64,000 nucleotides of DNA from Cinnamomum chago (Eukaryota; Streptophyta; Magnoliopsida; Laurales; Lauraceae): positions 126,763,501-126,827,500 of the forward strand of contig CP142451.1 of NCBI GenBank assembly GCA_038049695.1, given 5' to 3'. A model generated the notes under the pieces. That model worked only from the letters and a program-made list of their open reading frames with translations, was not told where the DNA came from and ran no database searches. Each line of letters starts with the position of its first letter. The stretch's first letter is position 1. Both the position numbers and the translations under genes were made by a program. Positions 11,663 to 22,200 of the stretch are shown piece by piece.

Positions 11663-14152
11663 TCTCTTAGTAAAGGCCAGAATTTCTTTTTCTGATTTAG
11701 AAATGGAATGATTAACATGCATCAATGGACTTTCAGTAGTGCTCGTCTCCCTTGTAAAGCCAAGTCCTCATGTTGATGGCCAGTGGAAGCCAATTAAACA
11801 TGAGAGCTCATTGACCATCTAGGCTACGCTGGACCATATAATAGAGATAATAGAGAAATGGAAATCTGATCATTGCATAAACTAAAACTTGCTTTCAGAG
11901 CCGTGCTAAGATTGAATTGCTCAAGCCTGATGAGGAATATGGGGGATATTCCACTACAATCATCTCATTAAAATCAAGTCAATAGTATGAGACATGGACA
12001 CCTCATTTGTTCACGTTCTAAGAAAGGCAAATGCAGGAGCAGATTTTCAAAGTATACCGAATGAAAGCAGAGTATTTATTGTCAGCAACACCACTAGTTA
12101 ACTAAATGAAAGAGTAATACCTGTATCTCTGATAGTAAGCGTCCATGCAGTGCCATCACCATCAATGCACTATGCCTGAGTGCTCCACTGACTTTAATGT
12201 AGTTCTTCCAAGGATATCTCATCATCTTATAAGGGCCATGGGGTGGCTCCCAGGTGGAAAAACCCCCCTGAACATGAGATTTTCAAATGAATGGTACATT
12301 AACAAATTGCCATAAGTGGACAGTTGTTTGTGAGACGATAAACATACCAAATTCTCTTCTCAGCTAGCTGATTCCACTGATGTCCTGTAGTCTTTGTAAA
12401 GAGGATCATCCGAAGCTTGGTATGTAAGAAATTAAGAATCTTCAAAGGAACCCTCTCATATTCGACACATTGAAGATAACCCATTAACACAACCTAAGAA
12501 AATTTACAAGTATCAGCTAAGGATGTCCAAGAAACAAATATGGCATAAACATAACAAGATAAGGTCATTCATTCACTACCTTCCAGTGAGTTGGCGACAA
12601 CCATGAAAATTTTCACCACCAGATTATGCAGTTCCTCACCTGACCAGATGGGTAAATGCATATATTTACAACCAAAGAAACACTAGCACCAAGTGCTATG
12701 AGCAAGGATCGAGCCACTGCCATATGGATAAATTCCCTTATCTCATAACAAGAGACCATTATGATGGAGTAGTCAGCATGAAAATCTGGAATCCATATTC
12801 ATATGGCTTCAGTGTCGGGTAAAATTTCATGAACGTTGCACAAAAACCTGATAACACAATATGAAGAAAGAAAAGGCCTTTCCCTTCAGAAATCCTTACA
12901 AAAAATGTGAATCTTAGACTGCATTTAATGGGTAAAAAGAGTTCCCTTTCCACCAAAAAAACTATCATTACATTCTCTGCTGCAGCTGCTGCTTCTTTTT
13001 TTGGATTCAGATGCATTAGTAAGGTGCCAAATTTCATGATTTTCAGGGCAAACTGACTTCTGTCAAAACACTCCATGAATGTTTTTGAAATGGTAAAAAG
13101 ACCTTTTTTGTGAACAAAACACTCCATGAATTAAAAAAGAAGACATTACCTGCGATGAAGATGCTGAGAAGAATAGAAAGTTCCTCATAGTGTCCTGTCA
13201 GTATTGATATTTCTGCAATGCCAAGAGCAAGCCAACCTCCAATCATCATCCCCAAAGCTCGATTAAGTCCTCTATTAAGCGTCTCTCCTACAGATAGTGG
13301 GGGAGGGGGGAAAAGGTTTACTCAGAAAGAACCAAATTCTTGAATACTTCCACTCTGTTTGGATGCATTACATTTGGTTGCCTTATAGAATATAGATGAT
13401 TATGATTATATTAATCTTGTGTGTTTAGATCATAGGTAGGATGCTGTTCCTCTACTTTCGTTGGCCCAAATCATTACCATCAAAATCACCATTTGCAGAG
13501 AAAAGAAAATGACCCAATGTAGTTGTTTCCAGCATCCCCACATATATTAACTGAACTATTCAGACATGATTTCCCTGATGCTAGTGGTGTGAAATGGCAT
13601 TTCTAAACCTCATGAGTTGTCCAAATTCTGGAGTTCCATAATCCACTTCGTACATAAGCATTGTGGGGAAATTATGAGGGAGACAGTACAGAGAACTTGG
13701 AAGGAGAATCTGGAATTCCCCCGACAAGAATTCCCATAATTCTCCTAATCCATGATCTGGGTGCATCCAAATTCACCTAAAAAAGGCCGACATTATCACC
13801 AGAATCCAGATAAAAAAAAACCTGGAAAGTAGAGATCTTTTAGTAGTGTTCTTACCAATGCTAAATTCGAAGACGAGGGGGACGGTGATGATGGCCCAGA
13901 CGGAGTAACGGCTGGTATCCATGTCAGAATCTTTCCAAAAGATGAGAAGAAAGATGACAGTGAGAGACAAACCCATCTTGGCAGAGAAGATGACCATCCT
14001 AGGATCTGAACATCCAAATTCCTAACATATAGTGATGAGATTGCGCAGCTGCTTCCACAGCTTTGAAATCTAATCTCTGAAGCTCGAGAAACAGACGAAC
14101 TTGGATCTGATGCCTTGTTCTGAATGGTACCCAAGGACGACATCTCTCTCAA

Positions 14153-14765
14153 GGAGCCTTTCCTTCATATATTCTTCGATTTATGTCCAAAGGTGCCACT
14201 TTCTTCTTCTTCTTCTTTTCTTTTTTCTTCTCCTTCTCTTAGAAACTGCAACTTGAATAGAAGATGGTAATCAAAAGGAGAGAAGGCAATTTCTTGGAAT
14301 TTGGTAGGAAAACCCAATCAGGAATCCTGTTTCTCCAAGAGTTTTCTGACTGTGCGAGAGAGAACAAGTCGTTGAAGGTAGTTAGTTAGGAATCCGCTGA
14401 CCCTCCTTACGGTTGATCATTGGTAAAATCTAAGATACACGGCACCACCCACTAGCATTGCGTATCAAGTAAGGCCCCCAACCGGTTCGGACGGGAGACC
14501 TCCGGCTCATCCAATCATGCCACACAAATCTCCCTCATATGAGATCAGCCATCACCATCTGATCAGTAAAATAGAGGGTAAATTTTTCCTGTTAAATTAA
14601 TCAGAAAATAAATGATAGAAATCCAAATTACAGCTACCTTTGTATCGTTAAGAAGTTCATATAATGGACCTACCAATATCAATTTAAACCTTCACACACA
14701 GCTACCCATGTGAATTATGGTTCATCCCAGTCTGGCATCGATCCATCCAACCATTTATCCATCAT

Positions 14766-14862
<97 letters not shown>

Positions 14863-16246
14863 TTGGCCATGACCATTATTTTGGCTAATGATAGATAATG
14901 GCTAGATTGAAAGTGCTGTTGACAAGCTTATAATGGAAACAATGGAGTTAATCACCAGAATGACTAATGAAAAATCCGGCCATAGGTTCCATTCTCAAGG
15001 TGGGAAAACTCTCCGGGTTGACCCTTGACTCTCCCAAGTCTTCAGCTTCTGATGAAGGACCAAGTCAAATATAAGGGTGACTTGGCCGACTCCACTTGTT
15101 TTAGTAAGCTGTTTGCATCCAAATTATTTGATAGGTAAATCTGATTTTAAACAATTAATGCTTATTTTTAAGTAAGTATGCACAAGGTTTGGATTCAACA
15201 ATTTACAAATAATGATTGGAATTTAAATTGACACTTATATTTGATCTTGCATTCAATATTTGGACTAACAATTTATGTAATATGCAATATGTTTTTCTTT
15301 TATTTTCCTTATTACAATATTTTTCTTCCATATATAAATTTATTATTTTGAATTGAATATCATGAATGCATTTAAATAAATGTATATTTATATTTTATAA
15401 GTATTTGATCTATTTTAAAATATTTTTTTAAAATGACATGACTCTCGAGTCACCGCGTTCACTCCACCCGAGTCAAATTTCTTGCATTAGACGAGTCGAG
15501 TCCTAGTAACGAGTTTTCCTAGGTGATTTTTGGGACAACGTAAATTATTTTCATAGGACAATCACAACAGAACAAGAATCCCAACAAAGAGTTGTTTCTT
15601 TTGCATCCAGATTTGATGACCAAAACCCCCGTCATGATGGGTCAGAAAAACAATAGCGCCCCAAAAGAAAAATGATAAACACAATCATAGAATTAGGTTC
15701 ATGCCAGTTTTGGACAGTAATGATGTGACCAATTGAGGGGTTTGGTTCAGACCAGACTCGGTTACTCATTTGTCCAACCAGAGATGATCATCATCATCAA
15801 AACTGTAGTCTTAGCCTTAGGCCGTGACAGTTCCCACCTGATTGCCCCCACATCAATCTCTGCCATGTCCTTTACTGTGATAAATATTTTTTTCCTGGTA
15901 CTGTGACGAATATTTAGAAAAAACAAAATAAAAAAGAAGTTGCCATTATATAGTAACTCAAAAGGCTTCTCTTTATTTCTTTTCATATGTGTACACATAT
16001 AATACATGAATATACCCAGGGAGCAAAACCTTAATAGCCTCCCATGGCAATGCAGATTTATATTTGAACATGGAGAAAAGAGATATATAGAACAGAAACA
16101 AAAAGGATTTCACATAGATTACAGTAACTTCAAAAGCCAAGGTAGCCTAAACAGCTCCTGAAACTTTCTTTCTGGGACCGATGGCCATTGATGATGCAAA
16201 GAAGTTGCCCTTTTCATCTGAAACTGGGATCCATCTATAGCTCTCT
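14153..16246. other. Gene-free stretch between ALMT remnant and EamA 3' end
   Basis: It contains a long CT/CA microsatellite at 14769-14862 and otherwise AT-rich unique-looking sequence. The part next to 16247 presumably includes the 3' UTR of the transporter gene on the minus strand. No further gene is supported. Confidence 0.5.
14769..14862. repeat. Compound microsatellite (CT)n(CA)n
   Basis: About 36 CT units (14769-14840) run directly into about 11 CA units (14841-14862). Confidence 0.97.
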
Positions 16247-19200
16247 TTATCTCTTCCGGGTTTTAATGGGAATGGACCCCGTAACCGAGCGGTTCTTCTT
16301 TAACAGTTGTGGAACATTCTTTTTGGAGCTAGCAACCACTGTAGATACAGAGTATTCTTTCTGTTCATCTGAAACCTGTATCTCCCTACAGCTTCCCTCA
16401 TCTGTTTCAGATTTTTCTGGGGATGAACCCCATATCTGAACGGTCAAACTTCCACCTGAATAATAAGAGAAGGATTAATTGTATATGACACTTTTGCAGG
16501 GGAAAGATGCTGGACATGTTTGGATGTCCAGTTGTCAGCTCAACACTGAAAATGGATACTAGCACCTAAAACCCAAAATGTGTAGACTGGTAGCAGCCCT
16601 CCATCATAGCATTTTCCTGTTTCTCCATTTCTCAAGAGGAAGTTTACACGGGTATGAATGCTTCTCAATATGTGGAGCAGAAAACAGTAAAAGCAAGTAA
16701 GCAACAATTTGCTCAATGCCCACCGGGGTGATGGTTCACTGGCATAAGGTGTGGGTTCACTTCCCACATCTTATGTTTGAGTCCCACGCAAGACTTACCT
16801 AGTGCATGTGTTGCGGGGTCAAACATGTGCCCAGGGGAATAGTCCTGTCGGGTATAAAATACCAGGGGGATATCATTAAAAAAAAAAAAACATTTTTTTT
16901 TCAATTAAACAATGTCATGAGTAGAGCAAACTATCGACCACTTTAACCGAGATGACTTATCCGAAGAAACTCTCCTTTCAAACATCAAACAAGTCCTAAA
17001 CTTCTATGGAAATAGTAAATCTTGATGCTGACCCCAAGAAAGAACTGCAGGACTTCAAAATGAATAAAAGAGGCGGCAAGATACTATGAATCATGTGCCA
17101 TTTACAAAACAGTACTGAAGACATCTAGTATTGGCCAATGAGTCAATTTGTCAAGACTAACAGGAACCTTCGAGATAAGGACAAGGGTAAAAGAGTTCAT
17201 AGATTTGATTTGTCTCAAAGCAAATGATCTATTCATATCTTTTTTTTTATGGACTTGTTCTTATGATCTTTCTTAATTGTCCAAAACATGTAAAGCCTTT
17301 CACTAGTTATAGAATGCCAATCAGCTGTGACTCATCTAAGTGGTCCATTAACACTAACGGACAGTCATCGTGGATAAATGAACTCCATAAATCATAATTC
17401 ATCTTTTTCTCTTCTTTTCTTTTTTTCACTGATGAGGGTATCCCCATGGAGGTATTTGACCCAACTGGACTAATCCCTCGGGCGCACACACAACTTTAAC
17501 TTTTAATTTTTCATGTTAAATGAAAGGATTGCTAATATTGCATGCTGCACTTTCAGAGTGCCAGGTCAGGTGTTCATTGTCCTAATCACGAGGTTGTGGG
17601 TTCAAAACATGTTGCCAATAGATAAGAAAACGCACATCAGAGCAATCCCTTATTAGACAGCCCTACTTGTACAGATGCTGAAGTTTTTTCAAGTTTGTCA
17701 TCTCATCCACAATGACCCACCTTACAAGTAGAAATTGCCTGTTTTTCTTCAAGATGGCAAAGCATGTCTGAGTATGGCAGATGGTCAAGAGTATCTGGAA
17801 ATGGCATGTTTCTTAAAGGTATGCCACCTGGCACATGCATCCACATAAAACCAACCCAATTTTCAAACAAATAGAAGACTAGTAGATTGGATCAAAAGTC
17901 AAAACCATAGAAATGATATATAAGAGAAAGGGCCTCAACATGTCTAAGAAACAATCTAAACAAGGTCAGTTATCCCTAACCATTTGAAAGACTAGAAAGT
18001 TTCATAAATACAAACAGCCTACATCCTACATACCAACTAATATTATTTTATAAAAATTAGGAATGCTAAGAAGCCATTTAATTTTCTAAGCGTCGTAAAT
18101 GAAAAGGAATCTTAGAAGTCATCTTACCTAGTACAAGGGCCGCCCCGACCCAGCCAGTGGTGCCCCACCTTTCACCAAGGAGGAACCATGCAAAAGCAGC
18201 ACCCCAGACAGGCTCCAACCCATAGATTATTGCAGTTTCCGTTGCTGATACATCACACATTGCACCCATCTGCACAATCACAAATCGCTGTTGGTCAACA
18301 ATTGCATAAATCATTTGTCAAAATCAAGTTCATCAACACTTAAAAAACATTGTTTTCCAACAAAAAGAAAGTATAATATCCTTGGCCCTTGCTTCTGTCA
18401 TATGGACTCATTAGGTAATCCATACATTTAATATGATGGGGACCCTGGATAGACCATGGACAAAGCACCCCAGATGGGAAAAGACACTAAGCATGGAATA
18501 TCTGGTGTTTTTTTCCGTGGATGTAGACAATGGCAGTAAATTGTTCCTATCCATTTATGTGAATGCAGTGGATCAAAGTATCTCAAATGGGGGGATTTTG
18601 GAGGCATAATAATATGCAGTGTTACACAATCATATACACTTTCCAGTCACTATAATGTGGACACTAGTACATATAAAATCCCTGGGGACACCATGCATTC
18701 TTGCAGACTCATATCGAGGATCATCTGATTCTCTTCCATGTACACATATAAACAGACATTAAAATGTGACTAAAAAGACAATTATAGCAATAATGAAACT
18801 TAAAAACTCTATGAAACCAACCTCTAGCCACAAACATAATCCAGTTGAAAATACACCGGTGTAGAGGGCAGGTATCCATGGAAATGAAGCCACCCAATCC
18901 CACATCACACTCCATCGCCATGGTGCTGAGATCAATCCATGCACATCATCAAACCCACCCATACAGAAATACCAAATAGTTGAAAATAAAGCCACAATGC
19001 AGACCTGAAATCACAAGATATATTCCAAGTTAAACCATGGTACTACCGTGGTAAGAAATAGTTTGTCTACAAGTGAAACATCATGTAAAGACATGAAAAA
19101 CAAGGAACAAAGAGTAATAGTTATCGGGTCTGCACTTCCATGACCCACTCACATGGCACATTAGATGGACATGCAAGCCATTAATCAAGTGGGGCCTTTG

Positions 19201-22200
19201 TGGATGCCCAGACCCAAAATCATGCTGATGAGCTATGGTGTATGAAACAGGATTGTCAGTTGAAAGGGAGTAGCCTTTTTCTTTGAATGGTATCAATTTT
19301 GTATTAATATAGTATTTTTTTTATCGGTAAAGAGCAGAAAGATCCTATCTGCTGCTTTGTCAAAACTCAATATAGAAAAACTTGCAGACAGCCATAGAAT
19401 GATAGACACAAAACAAGGCTGAGACACATGAGTTAGAGGGGTAGTGGCACTACATCTCAATAACTCAAAAACAGATGCCATACAAACTTTTGTCGGAATG
19501 TATGGCTTCATATTAGACCTCCTGAGAATATGACAGAATGTAACTTGCAATTTCTTAATAAAATCATGTATCACCTCTGCCACATCAACCAGTCCCCACT
19601 ACATGGAGCCAAGCTATTCCCACTAGCCCAGAAGATGACTCTGGAAATCACCTTCAATGATGAGGCAGTAATACCTGGACAAACAGCCTCCACAAGATCC
19701 GCATTAAGGGCCATCCAACTGGCCTAGAATAGCCCTTGATAACAGTAGATGCTTGTCTCTTAAGTAATCCTACTACCCACAGGCCCTGGGTTACCATCAA
19801 TGTTAAGATTAGTAGAACACGTTAGAGGTAAGGTGTCACGACCCGGACCCGGACCCGAGATCAGAGTCATTAGGGTTAACCCCCGGGTCGCGATGATTAT
19901 CATACTTACTCCCGTAAACCCCGATTAACCGAAGTCTACAAGGGATCTTGCATACATACATGTCAATGTATAGTTGCGGAATATAATAATATACATTGAC
20001 AACCATTTAACAAAACGAATCATATACTTTACTTTGAATCGTAAAGTTCACCTACTATCAACCACTGCATATTTAAAATACAATGCAGGGAATATCATTT
20101 CGAATACTTACAATACCATAATGAATATACAATTAATTCCTAAAAAGTTTTCCCAAAATATTCCATGTTATTCGCTCTCCAATCATGTCCATTCGGTTAG
20201 ACCTCCTGGAGGTATCGAATGGGCCTCCTCTGCTGGCGGGACGGTCTCGGAGGGACCGGCACGGGCAACTAAGCCTGTAATATCATCAGTAATACCATGA
20301 ACACGATGGTTCAACAAGATATATACATATGATGATAGCATGTTTGACAATTCCTAACAATTCATTGAATTGAATGAGAATGAAGCTCAAATGAGCAAAT
20401 TGAGGATTTGTGTATAAATACGGATTTATACGTATTTTTTCGAATTCGGAAAATCTTGATACTAGCATGTGTATCTCGACGAGTACGATGATTTTCGTAA
20501 AAGACTTGAATTGATTCGACGAATATCGGATCAAATGGACCTTTAATTGACTCAAAATGTAAATGAATGAATGAAAGGGGGGTTAAATGCAAAATGGACT
20601 TGTATAAGATAAGATGAACTCCTTTTGAGTTCATTCATCTCCTGTAACCTAAGCTACAGCCGTTTCTTTCTTCCTTATTCAATTTCTTCTTCTTTCTTCA
20701 TTATCAAGAGTGGATTTGAGGTGACTCAAGTGAAAGGAATTCATCCTTTGCATCTTCTTTACCATATTCTTGAGTTTTCTTGGAATTCAAGCTTGAAAGG
20801 AGAGAAATCCAACTCAAACCAAGCTAAACAAGGAGTTGAAGCTCCACTTAAGGCAAGCCTATGCATGTGTTTATGTTTATGAATGTATTGTCATTGATTT
20901 TGATGCAAAAGAGATGATGATTCACAAGTTAATGTGTTTTAGGGGTTTAAAACCCTCATTAAGCTATGCATTTAATGGAATGGATTAAGATAAGTAGGGT
21001 TAGATTAGTTAGATTATAGTCTTGGATTACCTTTGTGAAGTTCATGAAATTATTGTCAATCAGGTTCAAAAGAGAGAAAGAAAGGAAAGGGAGAAAAAAA
21101 ATCCCTTCACTGCACTGCAGGAACAGAACTTATGTTCTGTTGCTGCAGTGTGGCCGGTCGACCGGCCAGCAGGGCCCGGTCGACCGGGCACACTGGGTCA
21201 AGCTCGAAAGAGCCTGACCAAAATACATTCATAAATATAAACACATGCATAGGCTTGCCTTGAGTGAAGCTTCAACTCCTTGTTTAGCTTGGTTTGAGTT
21301 GGATTTCTCTCCTTTCAAGCTTGAATTCCAAGAAAACTCAAGAATATGGTGAAGAAGATGCAAAGGATGAATTCCTTTCACTTGAGTCGCCTCAAATCCA
21401 CTCTTGATAATGAAGAAAGAATAAGAAATTGAAGAAGGAAGAAAGAAGAAAGAAACGGCTGTAGCTTAGGTTACAGGAGATGAATGAACTCAAAAGGAGT
21501 TCATCTTATCTTATATAAGTCCATTTTGCATTTAACCCCCCTTTCATTCATTCATTCATTTACATTTTGAGTCAATTAAAGGTCCATTTGATCCGATATT
21601 CGTCGAATCAATTCAAGTCTTTTACGAAAATCATCGTACTCGTCGAGATACACATGCTAGTATCAAGAGTTTCCGAATTCGACAAAATACGTATAAATCC
21701 GTATTTATACACAAATCCTCAATTTGCTCATTTGAGCTTCATTCTCATTCAATTCATTTCCTAATCATAGTTACTATTTCATTACGCCTAAATTACTCAT
21801 GGTTAGGCTAATTAAATTCCATTTGGTGATAAATCACCATTAGTTCATTTAAACCGGCTTAATTAGTCATAATCTCAATTAATTAGAGTTAATTGTGATT
21901 AACTCGGGACGGAGCCTAACATAAGGTCCATAGATGGATAATGCTTGATACCCTCCTATAGAGCTGCCACTGACCTCCAACCAACAACACTTAATGGAAG
22001 AGGAAACAACACCCTCAGAGCACTTTAGGTGAACAGTGCTGGAAGCCACAGAGTGCCTAAGCCTGCACACAAGCCTTCCTGTCCCAAGATTTACTGCTGA
22101 AACAACACAGTGCTCTTTTTACAGAGAAGCCAAAGCACAACGACAAACAAAAAGAACCAGAGCCCTATGTCACTCCAATATACATTTATACTTCCAAGCC

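Larger units (their letters stand above)
7894..14152 (-). pseudogene. Aluminium-activated malate transporter (ALMT9-like) pseudogene
   Basis: Six exon-like blocks on the minus strand follow the ALMT order: N-terminal membrane part to 13856 (DPRMVIFSAKMGLSL, YSVWAIITVPLVFEFSIG), 13287-13150 (GLNRALG, GIAEISILTGHYEE), 12847-12580 ([29 protein letters not shown]), 12493-12348 (GYLQCVEYERVP), 12267-12121 ([18 protein letters not shown]) and 9566-7894 ([42 protein letters not shown]). Family members are anion channels of the vacuolar or plasma membrane. The splice borders are still visible, but the gene is broken: a TAG replaces the Trp codon just before EFGCSDPR, single-base length changes occur around the YPxWxGE and NGYLQC motifs, a TGA follows ESAS in the fourth block, TAA occurs at 8075-8077, and a hAT element lies in the last exon. 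I infer a decayed copy; a functional paralogue would be elsewhere. Confidence 0.88.

Noticed and set aside
17560-17660. Possible SINE (GTGGGTTCAAAAC resembles a B box)
   Set aside because: No convincing A box, A-rich tail or target duplication.
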